A stretch of DNA of 63,085 bases, from NCBI GenBank assembly GCA_026196105.1, contig JAPHRK010000016.1, forward strand, positions 1 through 63,085, in the 5' to 3' direction. This document shows positions 18,475-27,773 of the stretch, one piece after another. The first letter of the stretch is position 1. Each line of letters starts with the position of its first letter. The notes beneath the pieces were generated by a model. It saw only the letters and a list, made by a program, of their open reading frames with translations. It did not search any database and was not told where the DNA came from. A program made the position numbers and the translations under genes. Source of the DNA: Rhodospirillales bacterium. GTDB taxonomy: Bacteria; Pseudomonadota; Alphaproteobacteria; Rhodospirillales; JAPHRK01.

Positions 18475-19650
18475 ATGTTCCTCAATTTGTTCACAGAACT
18501 CCGCGCTGCTAATCTTCCGGTTTCACTGCGAGAGTACCTTACCTTGCTTGAAGCGGTAGAGAAGAACGTGGCGAACTATTCAGTGGATGATTTTTATTAT
18601 CTCAGCCGGTCCTGTCTCGTTAAAGACGAGCGTAATCTAGATAAATTTGATCGAGTTTTTGGCAGTGTGTTTAAAGGACTTGAGGCTCTTAATGAAGCCT
18701 TTGGGAAGGAAATTCCTGAAGAATGGTTGCGTAAGCTTGCTGAAAAGCATCTAAGTCCGGAAGAGATGGAAAAGATTAAATCTCTTGGTGGTTTCGATGA
18801 GTTGATGAAAACCCTTGCTGAACGCATGAAAGAGCAAGAAAAACGCCACCAAGGAGGCTCTAAATGGATCGGCACGGCAGGTACGTCACCTTTTGGTGCC
18901 TATGGTTATAACCCGGAAGGGGTTCGGATTGGTCAAAAGGAATCTCGCCATCGTCGAGCCGTAAAGGTTTGGGATAAACGGGAATTTAAAAACCTTGATG
19001 ATTCTGTTGAGCTTGGAACTCGAAACATCAAGATCGCCTTGCGCCGTCTGCGCAAATTTGCCCGCGAAGGGGCAGAGACGGAGCTAGATTTACAAGACAC
19101 TATCAACTCTACCGCCAAGCAAGGCTGGCTTGACGTGAAGATGGTGCCTGAGCGCCACAATAAAATCAAAGTGTTATTGTTCTTTGATATTGGCGGTTCT
19201 ATGGACGACCATATTCGTATTTGTGAAGAGCTGTTCTCTGCGGCTGGCTCTGAGTTTAAGCACAAAGAATATTTCTACTTTCACAATTGTATGTATGAAA
19301 ATCTGTGGAAAGATAATGTGCGCCGCTACACTGATACAACAGAGACTTTAGAAGTCATTCGCACTTATCCAAAGGATTATAAGGTTATCTTTGTAGGAGA
19401 TGCCTCTATGAGCCCCTATGAGATCACCTATCCAGGTGGTTCTGTTGAGCATTGGAACGAAGAAGCAGGTGTGGTGTGGATGAACCGCATGCTGGAAAAC
19501 TTCCCTAATGCCATTTGGCTTAATCCTGTACCTGAAAAATGGTGGGATCACACCGCCTCCATCAACATGGTCAAACAAATTATGGGCAACCGTATGTACC
19601 CCCTCACTTTAGGTGGGCTTGATGAGGGTATGAAGGAACTGAATAAATAA
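18475..19650 (+). CDS. VWA-domain protein, CoxE-like
   Basis: A 391-aa soluble protein. The N-terminal helical region (about 1-140) is followed by a linker and a C-terminal von Willebrand A domain with the MIDAS motif DIGGSM at about 239-244. It is the usual partner of MoxR ATPases (gene 16220-17062) in maturation of multi-subunit complexes. No carbon monoxide dehydrogenase or other obvious client is encoded nearby, so its target is unknown. Confidence 0.87.
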   Translation: MFLNLFTELRAANLPVSLREYLTLLEAVEKNVANYSVDDFYYLSRSCLVKDERNLDKFDRVFGSVFKGLEALNEAFGKEIPEEWLRKLAEKHLSPEEMEKIKSLGGFDELMKTLAERMKEQEKRHQGGSKWIGTAGTSPFGAYGYNPEGVRIGQKESRHRRAVKVWDKREFKNLDDSVELGTRNIKIALRRLRKFAREGAETELDLQDTINSTAKQGWLDVKMVPERHNKIKVLLFFDIGGSMDDHIRICEELFSAAGSEFKHKEYFYFHNCMYENLWKDNVRRYTDTTETLEVIRTYPKDYKVIFVGDASMSPYEITYPGGSVEHWNEEAGVVWMNRMLENFPNAIWLNPVPEKWWDHTASINMVKQIMGNRMYPLTLGGLDEGMKELNK

Positions 19651-19681
19651 ACAAGAAGCTTATAGGGAAGGGCGTGCTCAA

Positions 19682-21310
19682 ATGGATTCAATTTTTATAG
19701 CTATCGATTACCGAGATCCATTGTGGATCGCAATAGCCTTTGCTTTTGGCTTGTTTTTCAAACAAATGAAACTGCCGCCTATGGTGGGGTTTCTTGTTGC
19801 GGGTTTTGTTCTAAATTTCCTCGGAGCGGAAAGCGATAAGTTTTTAGTGGAAATTGCTGATTTAGGCATAACATTATTGCTTTTCACCATTGGATTAAAA
19901 CTACGATTAGGCACTTTAATTCGGCCTGAGATATGGGCAACAACCACGATTCATATGACTGCATCTATTATCTTGGCGACTGCTTTGCTCTTAGGTGTAG
20001 GTGCCGCTAATATACTTATGTTTGGTGCGTTGGATCTAACGGGCGCCCTTATCGTTGCTTTTGCCCTTTCATTTTCAAGTACAGTTTTTGCTGTCAAAAC
20101 TCTAGAAGATCGAGGGGCTCTTGCTTCACGATATGGTCAGGTGGCTATTGGTGTTTTGGTTATGCAAGATATCGCTGCGGTTATTTTTCTAGCTGTTTCC
20201 GCTGGAAAAATACCGTCTATGTGGTCAATTGGATTACTTCTACTTATTCCCGGGCGCCATTTATTAGGGTTTATCCTCACCAACACAGGGCATAAAGAAC
20301 TGCTCTCCGTCTTTGGGTTTGTTATGGCTTTGGGAGGCGCAGCCGTATTTGAACTGGTTGGCATGAAAGGCGATCTTGGCGCGCTCATTTTTGGTGTGCT
20401 TTTAGCCCAGCACCCAAGGGCTTCAGAGTTATCTAAAAACTTGATGGGCTTTAAAGATGTTTTCCTTGTCTGTTTTTTCCTAACAATTGGGTTGACGGGA
20501 CTTCCATCGTGGGAAGCTAGTCTTACCGCCCTAGTTCTCCTTATACTCATACCATTTAAAACAGTTCTGTTTCTGTTGTTATTGACTAAATTCCGCCTTA
20601 GAGCATGGGGGGCAACGCTTGGCGCTGCTATCCTTGGTAATTATTCAGAATTTGGCTTAATTGTTGCGGCTATCGCCATTAGTACTGGATGGGTGCAAGG
20701 CGAGTGGCTAACGGTTATTGCTCTTGCTGTCTCAGCTTCATTTCTCTTATCTTCCCCGCTTAATAGCTTTGCAGATGCAATCTATGGGAAATTCAGTTCA
20801 GCTTTACTTCGCTTGGAAAATGATAAACGACTGAAGGGAGATGAAGACATTCCTATCCAGGGGTCCCAGGTTCTGATTTTTGGGATGGGGAGAGTAGGGC
20901 GTGCGGCATATGATGAGATGTTAACTCGTGTTGGTGATGAAATTCTTGGGATAGATTTAGACGAAAAGCAGGTGGAAAAGAACATTGCAGGAGGGCGTCG
21001 TGTTGTTTTAGGTGATGCGACACACCCTGAATTCTGGTCAAGAGTTGGCAAATGGCGTGAGGAAATTAATCTAATTTTATTAGCTATGCCAAATCACACC
21101 GCAAATATTAACGCAACGAAACGTCTTCGAGAACGTGGCTATACCGGGCCAATTGTTGCCACAGCGCTTTACCCAGACCAAGAAGAACACTTGAAAGCAA
21201 ATGGTGTTGACGACGTTTACAATATTTATGCTGAAGCTGGTGCTGGTGCTGCTCTACACTTGTGGAGGGCTATGGAAGAGTACCAATCTAACACAGCCAA
21301 AAAGAGTTAA
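19682..21310 (+). CDS. Cation:proton antiporter, Kef/CPA2 type with TrkA-N domain
   Basis: A 542-aa protein with about 12 TM segments (1-370) in the CPA2 fold, then a cytoplasmic nucleotide-binding domain with the Rossmann motif IFGMGRVGRAAYDEM at about 400. This is the Kef/Ybal layout: potassium or sodium exchange for protons gated by NAD(H) or a related ligand. Its last 4 nt overlap the convergent FAH-family gene. Confidence 0.88.
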   Translation: MDSIFIAIDYRDPLWIAIAFAFGLFFKQMKLPPMVGFLVAGFVLNFLGAESDKFLVEIADLGITLLLFTIGLKLRLGTLIRPEIWATTTIHMTASIILATALLLGVGAANILMFGALDLTGALIVAFALSFSSTVFAVKTLEDRGALASRYGQVAIGVLVMQDIAAVIFLAVSAGKIPSMWSIGLLLLIPGRHLLGFILTNTGHKELLSVFGFVMALGGAAVFELVGMKGDLGALIFGVLLAQHPRASELSKNLMGFKDVFLVCFFLTIGLTGLPSWEASLTALVLLILIPFKTVLFLLLLTKFRLRAWGATLGAAILGNYSEFGLIVAAIAISTGWVQGEWLTVIALAVSASFLLSSPLNSFADAIYGKFSSALLRLENDKRLKGDEDIPIQGSQVLIFGMGRVGRAAYDEMLTRVGDEILGIDLDEKQVEKNIAGGRRVVLGDATHPEFWSRVGKWREEINLILLAMPNHTANINATKRLRERGYTGPIVATALYPDQEEHLKANGVDDVYNIYAEAGAGAALHLWRAMEEYQSNTAKKS

Positions 21311-22158
21311 TTTTTAAAGATAAGCACTTCTTGATTTTGTTCGCCAAGGCCTTCAACACCTAAGCGCATCTTGTCCCCCTGTTTCAAAAAGACAGGGGGC
21401 TTGCAACCCATACCGACTCCTGGCGGGGTGCCTGTCGTGATGATGTCTCCGGGCATGAGAGCCATGAATTTACTTAGGTAGCTGATTAAATCAGCAACAC
21501 CAAAGATCATGCTTCTGGTGTTTCCTGTTTGACGGCGTTCGCCGTTGAGGTCAAGCCAAAGGTTGAGGTTCTGTGGGTTGGGAACATCGTCTTTCGTTAC
21601 CAGCCATGGGCCAATGGGGGCGAAGGTTTCACAGCATTTTCCTTTTACCCATTGTCCGGCTCCGTGTTCCATTTGGAAGGCGCGCTCAGATAGATCATTA
21701 ACGATGGTATAGCCAGCCACATAGTCGAGAGCGTTGGCTTTTTCAACATGCTGGGCTTTTTGCCCGATAATAACGCCAAGTTCTACTTCCCAATCAGATT
21801 TTTTAGAACCTTTAGGGAGAATGACTGTGTCGGAGGGGCCATTGATCGAAGAAGTCGCCTTCGTGAACAAAATTGGCTCTTCAGGTAAGGGCATTCCAGC
21901 TTCTTCTGCATGATCTTTATAATTAAGACCAATACCAAAAATATTGCCGATATTAGCGATAGGAACGCCTAAGCGAGGAGAACCTTCAATAATGGGGAGG
22001 TCGTTTAAATTAAGACGCCCAAGCCTTTTAAGTTGGTCAGGGGCAAGAGCTTGGCAAGTGATGTCTGAAATATGGTCCGACAAGTCACGAATGCGTCCAT
22101 TTTCATCAAGAATACCGGGGTTTTCTTGGCCTTTGTTGCCGTGTCTAACAAGTTTCAT
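21307..22158 (-). CDS. Fumarylacetoacetate hydrolase-family protein
   Basis: A 283-aa FAH-fold hydrolase/isomerase. Its core has IGLNYKDHAEE, the metal-binding acidic pattern DWEVELGVIIG, and GYTIVNDLSERAFQ with the C-terminal DIITTGTPPGVGMG. Members act on 2-hydroxyhepta-2,4-diene-dioates, ureidoglycolate or acylpyruvates; the substrate here is unclear. The start at 22158 (MKLVRHG) is chosen over 22173 because GGGG precedes it and the family begins MKLVR. Confidence 0.9.
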   Translation of the reverse strand: MKLVRHGNKGQENPGILDENGRIRDLSDHISDITCQALAPDQLKRLGRLNLNDLPIIEGSPRLGVPIANIGNIFGIGLNYKDHAEEAGMPLPEEPILFTKATSSINGPSDTVILPKGSKKSDWEVELGVIIGQKAQHVEKANALDYVAGYTIVNDLSERAFQMEHGAGQWVKGKCCETFAPIGPWLVTKDDVPNPQNLNLWLDLNGERRQTGNTRSMIFGVADLISYLSKFMALMPGDIITTGTPPGVGMGCKPPVFLKQGDKMRLGVEGLGEQNQEVLIFKN

Positions 22159-22228
22159 TTTGATGCCCCACATTGATTGGAAGAGGCACGTTACCGAGCC
22201 TCTTCCAAAAGTTAAAGCCCTGGGAGGG

Positions 22229-23317
22229 CTATTTCAAGCCACTGAGAGATTTTTGGGTGTAGGGTTCAATTTTATCCAGACGTCCCTCTTTAATTTTAAT
22301 GGCCCACTCAGCATCAGAGAGCAACTGGCGGCCAACGGCGGCAAGGTCAAATTCACCTTCCCCCATACGGCGGATCAGTTCGTCTACGTCTGTTGATTTT
22401 GCTCCAGCCCAAGATGGGTCATCAAGGCCAATGCTCCCGACAGTGATGACGGGTTTGCCAGTAATCTTCTTGGTCCAACCAGCCAAATTTAGGTCTGATC
22501 CTTCATATTCAGGCTGCCAGAAACGGCGGGTACTACAATGAAAAACATCAACGCCAGCGTTTGAAAGAGCGGTGAGGAATTGTTCTAATTGTTCTGGGGT
22601 TTCAGCAATTTTGGTTTTGTAATCGTCAATTTTCCATTGGGAGAAACGAAAGACGACCATGAAGTCGGGGCTAACGGCTTTGCGAATTGCCTCAACAACC
22701 TCAATACCAAACCGCAAACGGCTTTCAAAGCTACCGCCATATTCATCGGTGCGCTGGTTGGAGCGTTCCCAAAAGAATTGGTCGATTAGGTAACCGTGAG
22801 CACCGTGAATTTCAACACCATCAAAACCAACTTTTTCAGCATTAGCTGCGGCTTCAGCAAAGGCTGCAATGACTTCATCAATATCTGCTTTACTCATCTC
22901 TACAGGGACTTCTCGATCACCTGTTGCAATGGCTGAAGGGGCATAGCCTGGGACACTGCGGTCTGGTTCAACTCCTGTCAGACGTTGAGCCCCTACATGC
23001 CAGATTTGGGGAATGATTTTGGCACCTCCTGCATGAGCTTCATCAACGACATGTTTCCAGCCTTCTAAGGCTGCATCTGAGAAGATATCAGGGACGTTGT
23101 CATAGCCATTGGCTGCTTTGTGGTTAATGAAGGTTCCTTCGGTGATGATAAGGCCAATACCACCTTCCGCTCTTCGGCGATAATAGGCAGCGACATCAGC
23201 GCCTGGAACGTTTCCGGGGCTTTTACGTCGGGTCATGGGAGCCATAACAAGGCGGTTAGGAAGGTTGACGGATTTTACATCAAAAGGCTTAAATAGAATA
23301 TCAGTGGAAGCACTCAT
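22229..23317 (-). CDS. NADH:flavin oxidoreductase (Old Yellow Enzyme family)
   Basis: A 362-aa TIM-barrel FMN enzyme. It has the N-terminal LPNRLVMAPMTR, the active-site EIHGAHGYLIDQFFW and the barrel end VTVGSIGLDD plus AVGRQLLSDAEW. Relatives reduce activated alkenes or nitro compounds. It lies 70 nt downstream of the FAH-family gene's start on the same strand, so the two may be co-transcribed. Confidence 0.93.
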   Translation of the reverse strand: MSASTDILFKPFDVKSVNLPNRLVMAPMTRRKSPGNVPGADVAAYYRRRAEGGIGLIITEGTFINHKAANGYDNVPDIFSDAALEGWKHVVDEAHAGGAKIIPQIWHVGAQRLTGVEPDRSVPGYAPSAIATGDREVPVEMSKADIDEVIAAFAEAAANAEKVGFDGVEIHGAHGYLIDQFFWERSNQRTDEYGGSFESRLRFGIEVVEAIRKAVSPDFMVVFRFSQWKIDDYKTKIAETPEQLEQFLTALSNAGVDVFHCSTRRFWQPEYEGSDLNLAGWTKKITGKPVITVGSIGLDDPSWAGAKSTDVDELIRRMGEGEFDLAAVGRQLLSDAEWAIKIKEGRLDKIEPYTQKSLSGLK

Positions 23318-23472
23318 GGAAGGTTTCCTGTGGGTTTAATTGTTAAACATTGAGTATAATTTAACTGATAATTTTGATGACACAAGCTTGAGACTAAAAA
23401 GATGTTTCATGAGGCCGTACTTTGTATCACGAACTTGTGAGCAAGCGTGAAGCCTAGGTCGCGGTTAGTTCA

Positions 23473-23502
23473 TTGGACGCTTTAAGATGATGGTGTTAGA
23501 TT
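23473..23502 (+). promoter_or_regulatory. Candidate sigma-70 promoter for the small RNA
   Basis: TTGGAC (23473-23478) and TAGATT (23497-23502) are separated by 18 nt, which would put a start near 23510. The promoter reading is by eye. Confidence 0.4.
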
Positions 23503-23509
23503 ATTTTTA

Positions 23510-23671
23510 TCGAGAGACAGAGCAACTTGTACCCCTCCCTCAATAGCCTGTCTCACAAACCAAGCGAAGCAAGTTGGGCCGTTCCTTCCCCCAACAAACC
23601 GACCAGCTTGTTTCGTTATAAAAATAAAACCTGTTCGGGTCCCCCCTCCGAGCAGGTTTTATTATTTGTTG
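23510..23671 (+). ncRNA. Candidate small RNA with pyrimidine-rich (anti-Shine-Dalgarno-like) loops
   Basis: This 372-bp gap between two leftward genes has no open frame of note. It holds a promoter-like pair, then hairpins: CAACTTG (23523-23529) with CAAGTTG (23570-23576), or the alternative GTTGGG (23573-23578) with CCCAAC (23590-23595), and finally the terminator hairpin. Three single-stranded stretches are C/U runs: ACCCCTCCCTC, CCTTCCCCC and GTCCCCCCTCC. CCUCC-type loops are the hallmark of alphaproteobacterial small RNAs that pair with ribosome-binding sites. No family match was tested. Confidence 0.42.
23622..23669. terminator. Bidirectional terminator (small RNA / histidine kinase)
   Basis: AAAACCTGTTCGG and CCGAGCAGGTTTT form a 13-bp stem with one wobble, around a C-rich loop. 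There are T-rich tails on both strands (TTTTATTATT rightward, TTTTATTTTTAT leftward). It can end the rightward small RNA and the leftward kinase gene. Confidence 0.82.
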
Positions 23672-23689
23672 CAGTGAGTGTGACTTGAA

Positions 23690-25831
23690 TTAAGACGACA
23701 AAGTTTTCCCGATCAAGGATATTGCATCAGAAATTTGAATGGGCTTGGTGAGGTAAGCCTTAAAACCAGCCTCTAATCCTTTGCTCACGTCATGAGGCAT
23801 TGCTGCTGCAGAGACCGCAATGACGGGGATATTTCGTGTCCTCATATCAGCTTGTAAAAGCTGTAGAGCTTGGTACCCATCAATGCCTGGGAGGTTGATA
23901 TCCATCAAGATAAGGTCTGGTCTTTCAAGTTGGGCCATGGGTAGACCAACTTCTGCTGACATTGCACTGAGTATTTCCAAGCCAGGTTGCTCTTCAACAA
24001 TACTTTCCATGAGAGAGAGGTTCTCTTGGTTGTCTTCAATATAAAGAATTTTCCCGTTAAGCGATTGATCGTCAAGGTTTAAGCCGTTGTCAGATAGCTC
24101 TTCGGTTTTAACTTCAATTACTTTGTTTTTAGCTTTGGGGAGTTCAAACCAGAATGTACTTCCTGATCCATACTTTGATGAGAAACCAACTTCACCAGCC
24201 ATAGCCTCTACCAACTGTTTGGTAATAGTGAGGCCAATGCCCGTTCCTTCTATACCTGATTGTTCAGCGCCGAGGCGATTAAAAGGCTCGAAAATGGCTG
24301 ACTGGGTTTCAAGGGGAATGCCTTTTCCTGTGTCTTTGACAAAGATACGTACCATTCCGGGGGTTGGTTCTTCATAGCCAACTGTAATCATTCCATTAGC
24401 TTGGTTATATTTAACCGCATTTGACATCAAATTGAGCAGGACTTGTTTCAATCTCGTAGGGTCTGCTCTTACAGATAGGGTTGGTTCGGGTGAATGAACG
24501 ATTTGTATGCCACGATCAGAAGCCGCAACTTCAACTAATTCTTGGCACGCAATATAGGTTCCATCAAGGGGGACATCTGAGATTTCAAGATCTAAGCGGC
24601 CAGCTTCAATCTTGGAGAGATTAAGGACTTCATCAATGAGCTCTAAGAGGTGATTCCCTCCTTTGATGATATGAGTAATGGCATTGGATTGACGTTTGGT
24701 TGGCGGTTCTTTCTTGCTGTTTTGCATAATCTGGCTAAAGCCTAAAACAGCATTGAGTGGAGTGCGGAGCTCATGGCTCATTTTTGACAAGAATTCTGAT
24801 TTTGCTTTTGTGGCTTGTTCAGCTCTTTCTTTCTCAACAATAAGGCGTTCTTCCATCTCAATACGACGAAGAGCCTCTTTGCGTGCTAAAGTATAGACCA
24901 CGATGATAAAGATCAGGGCAAAAACAGAAACGGCCCCCATGACATAAGCATGAGTTGTCCATGCAGTCAGAGCAATACCCTTTGGGATGGAAGCCATCAC
25001 CAGATAGGGGTATTTCTTGATGGGGGCAAAGGCAACTATTTGGGTTGCCTTTGACTCTCTAACTTGTCCTTCTAGAGCCTCTGTAGCATTGGTTTGAATC
25101 CATTTGTTAAAGACATCTGCCGTTATCTTTTTCTTATAGATTTTCTCATCAGGTAGCTCATTTGAAGCTGCCAAAATTCGACCGTTTCTTGATAGGATTG
25201 TTGCATTAAATCCTTGGTTTACAGTCAAAGATTCAAGAGTGGTTACAAAGTAATTGCGGCGCAAAATTGAGACTGTAACCCCAGCGAATTTTCCTTGAGG
25301 TGTAAAATAGGGGCGACTGAGAGCTAAGAACTGTAAATTTGCTTTGCTGGAGTTGACCAATTCCCCGGTAAAGAGCCCTTGCCGACCCCGGTTAACATGC
25401 GCTTTATAACTTCGGAGTTTAGAAGCATCTGTATGAATCGCATTCTTGCTATCGGAGTAAACAACCTTCCCTTTTTCATCTGTAATCAAGATTCGGTAAA
25501 ATTCAGGGCGAGAGCGTTTAATAGAAGCTAGGGATTTAATAATTTTCTCTTGAGGGCGTTTATCCCCCATAAGGTCACGTTCAACCTGCCCCGTAATCGC
25601 TTGGAGAATTAGATCTACGGATTCTAAGGAACGATGGACCTGTTGGGCAAGAATTTGGGCATTGCCTATTGCTTCTGTTTTAATCCATTCTTCTTCTGTG
25701 TCTCGCTGCACGGCAAGTACAACAATTGGCACTAACACGGTAATTAAAACCGCTAGCAAAGTCAGTAGGGATAAGTGTCTTGTCCCTCTTTGGGGGGATT
25801 CAACTTCTAGAATTGTTTCCGGCGTTATCAT
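23690..25831 (-). CDS. Membrane hybrid histidine kinase with Cache-type sensor and receiver domain
   Basis: A 713-aa protein with TM1 at about 20-42, an extracytoplasmic region (about 45-290) that looks like a double Cache domain, and TM2 at about 295-315. These are followed by HisKA with H353 in SKMSHELRTPLNAVLGFSQ, an HATPase domain (NLMSNAVKYN, DTGKGIP, GTGIGL) and a receiver domain with D644 in LMDINLPGIDG and lysine in YLTKPI. No response regulator or phosphotransfer gene is adjacent, so the output is unknown. Confidence 0.93.
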   Translation of the reverse strand: MITPETILEVESPQRGTRHLSLLTLLAVLITVLVPIVVLAVQRDTEEEWIKTEAIGNAQILAQQVHRSLESVDLILQAITGQVERDLMGDKRPQEKIIKSLASIKRSRPEFYRILITDEKGKVVYSDSKNAIHTDASKLRSYKAHVNRGRQGLFTGELVNSSKANLQFLALSRPYFTPQGKFAGVTVSILRRNYFVTTLESLTVNQGFNATILSRNGRILAASNELPDEKIYKKKITADVFNKWIQTNATEALEGQVRESKATQIVAFAPIKKYPYLVMASIPKGIALTAWTTHAYVMGAVSVFALIFIIVVYTLARKEALRRIEMEERLIVEKERAEQATKAKSEFLSKMSHELRTPLNAVLGFSQIMQNSKKEPPTKRQSNAITHIIKGGNHLLELIDEVLNLSKIEAGRLDLEISDVPLDGTYIACQELVEVAASDRGIQIVHSPEPTLSVRADPTRLKQVLLNLMSNAVKYNQANGMITVGYEEPTPGMVRIFVKDTGKGIPLETQSAIFEPFNRLGAEQSGIEGTGIGLTITKQLVEAMAGEVGFSSKYGSGSTFWFELPKAKNKVIEVKTEELSDNGLNLDDQSLNGKILYIEDNQENLSLMESIVEEQPGLEILSAMSAEVGLPMAQLERPDLILMDINLPGIDGYQALQLLQADMRTRNIPVIAVSAAAMPHDVSKGLEAGFKAYLTKPIQISDAISLIGKTLSS

Positions 25832-25923
25832 TCTGACATATTAGAGTGGTTAGAAAATTATTTCTACCTTGAGAAAAAAATAAGAAGAATTGAAGTTTCT
25901 AAATCTGTTTTGCTATTTCAAAA

Positions 25924-26616
25924 TCAACGAATCGCAGTCTCAAAAAAAGGTAATAATTCTGTACAGGCGGAAATGTCAGATGCAGAAGTTGCTTTGAAGT
26001 CAGACGAATCGAGAGCTTGTGATTTTTCTGCTTCCCCTTCGTCTCTGCCATGACCTGTAAGAACATGAATACCCCCAGCTAAACCAGCATTTTTCCCAGC
26101 CCCCAAATCTCCTGCTTTATCACCAATAATCCATGAGGTGGATAAATCGACCTTAAGGGTTTCTTCGGCTCTTAAGAGCATGCCGGGATTGGGTTTACGT
26201 GCTGGGTGGTTATCAATGTTATAAGGAGGATTGCCTTTTTTGTGGTGTGGACAGGCATAAACAGCATCAACAGCTGCTTCAAAATACTTTAGGTCATCCA
26301 GCATCTTTTGCTGAACAATTGCAAAATCACCCCACTCAAAGTACCCCCGAGCGATACCTGACTGGTTGGTGACCACAATGACAGGGATATCTGATTTGTT
26401 ACAAGCTGCTATAAGCTCTCCACTACCTTTGATAAGATGGGTATCTTCGGGGCGGCTTAAGTAGTGTACTTCTTCGACCATAACCCCGTCACGATCAAGA
26501 AAGAGGGCCGCTTTTCCCTTGGTCCACTCTAAATTCCGATCAGGTCTGTTGATTGTTTGACACCAAATACCTTCATGATCGAGCTTTGCACTATCAGGTA
26601 GCTTGATTACGGACAT
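25924..26616 (-). CDS. HAD-IIIA phosphatase, GmhB-like
   Basis: A 230-aa protein with the HAD catalytic motif FLDRDGVM (about 37), VVTNQSGIARGYF, and motif III/IV at RKPNPGML and IGDKAGDLGAGKNAG. This matches D-glycero-D-manno-heptose 1,7-bisphosphate phosphatase (LPS heptose synthesis) or histidinol-phosphatase relatives. The GmhB zinc loop is only half present: CPHH is there, but the second pair of cysteines is replaced by NIDNHPARKP. No other heptose gene is nearby, so the substrate is uncertain. Confidence 0.82.
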   Translation of the reverse strand: MSVIKLPDSAKLDHEGIWCQTINRPDRNLEWTKGKAALFLDRDGVMVEEVHYLSRPEDTHLIKGSGELIAACNKSDIPVIVVTNQSGIARGYFEWGDFAIVQQKMLDDLKYFEAAVDAVYACPHHKKGNPPYNIDNHPARKPNPGMLLRAEETLKVDLSTSWIIGDKAGDLGAGKNAGLAGGIHVLTGHGRDEGEAEKSQALDSSDFKATSASDISACTELLPFFETAIR

Positions 26617-26743
26617 TTATCTTCCTTCGGGCCTTTTAAAAAGAGCAGAGTTCTAAGGGATAAGAAGCTTCTTTGTGATGCATCCTGTGAAACTTACCTA
26701 TATAATAGATGAAATCAATTTGTTATTGCGGCGAAATGAGATC

Positions 26744-27187
26744 ATGCAGGAAGAACAAGTCAACAATCATGTAAGCCCGCCAGCAAAAATACTGTTGCTG
26801 GCTTTTGGGTGGCTTTGTGTTGGTTTGGGTGCGCTAGGGGCGTTTATGCCAGTGCTACCCACGACACCTTTTCTGTTACTTGCTCTTTGGGCTTTTTCAC
26901 GAAGCTCTAAACGGTTTCATGACTGGCTTTATACCCACCCCAAATTTGGTCCTAGTTTAAGAGCTTGGAGAGATCATAAGGTGGTTCCGCTTCGTGCGAA
27001 GATCTTAGCTGTAACTACCATGATGGTAAGCTTCATTTATGTGACATTCTTTTATGCAGAAACTATGGTCCTACCTGTGATTATGGCAACCATCATGGTA
27101 CCGACAGCTTTATGGCTTATCAGTCGAGATAGCCAAATTCCTGAAGGGCGAGCTGTTGTGGTGGGTGAAAGCTCTACTGAGGGGTAA
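26744..27187 (+). CDS. YbaN/DUF454-family inner-membrane protein
   Basis: A 147-aa protein with the DUF454 pattern: TM GWLCVGLGALGAFMPVLPTT, then PFLLLALWAFSRSS and a conserved YTHPKFGPSLRAWRDHKVVP, ending with two further TM helices. Function is unknown across the family. ATG at 26744 is preferred because the upstream in-frame extension from 26675 lacks family similarity, although its RBS is weak. Its end overlaps the convergent lipoprotein gene by 14 nt. Confidence 0.85.
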   Translation: MQEEQVNNHVSPPAKILLLAFGWLCVGLGALGAFMPVLPTTPFLLLALWAFSRSSKRFHDWLYTHPKFGPSLRAWRDHKVVPLRAKILAVTTMMVSFIYVTFFYAETMVLPVIMATIMVPTALWLISRDSQIPEGRAVVVGESSTEG

Positions 27188-27746
27188 TTTCGTTGATTAT
27201 GGAGAAGAGTTGGATTTGGACAAACTCTTCGAAAGATTTATCAAATTGAGTGATTTTGAATTCGGAGAGAGCCTTGTCAAATCCGCGGTCTCGGGCAATT
27301 GCATCTTCAACAGAATCCCAAACAACCTCACTTGCCCGTTCTTTAGTCATTTCAGTGGTGATTACTTTATAAGGGGTCACGGAACCGTTTTCCTCAACAA
27401 CACTGCCATTAAATGAAACACTTACTTTTTGTGTTTTGTCGCTCACCATTAGAATTCGAGTGAAGGCATAACTTGTTGCTGCAGCGCGTAATAAGAGGAC
27501 ACGTTTCTCTTTTACTGTTCCTGCATCCGTATCAATGCTGACGACGCCGGGCGCGGTCACAGCAATTGATTTGATTTTAAAATTATCCACATAGAAGAAG
27601 CCATCAATAGCCTTGCGAACAGTTTCCTCTGTGAAATCATCTCGGGCAAATTTATTGGCACGGATATCAATTTCGTCAGGGCCTTTGTCGCAGGCGCTCA
27701 AGACGAACATTGAAGCGAGTATGATAAAAGCAGAGATTTTTTTCAT
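27174..27746 (-). CDS. Predicted lipoprotein of unknown function
   Basis: A 190-aa protein. The start at 27746 gives MKKISAFIILASMFVLSAC, a lipoprotein signal with the lipobox LSAC; the longer frame from 27812 would bury it. The rest is soluble and mixed alpha/beta with no family I recognise. It may be anchored to the outer or inner membrane. It is convergent with the YbaN-like gene (14-nt overlap), and the palindromic element begins 28 nt upstream of its start. Confidence 0.75.
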   Translation of the reverse strand: MKKISAFIILASMFVLSACDKGPDEIDIRANKFARDDFTEETVRKAIDGFFYVDNFKIKSIAVTAPGVVSIDTDAGTVKEKRVLLLRAAATSYAFTRILMVSDKTQKVSVSFNGSVVEENGSVTPYKVITTEMTKERASEVVWDSVEDAIARDRGFDKALSEFKITQFDKSFEEFVQIQLFSIINEITPQ

Positions 27747-27773
27747 GTGCCAGTCTCGAATTAAGGTTAGGTT

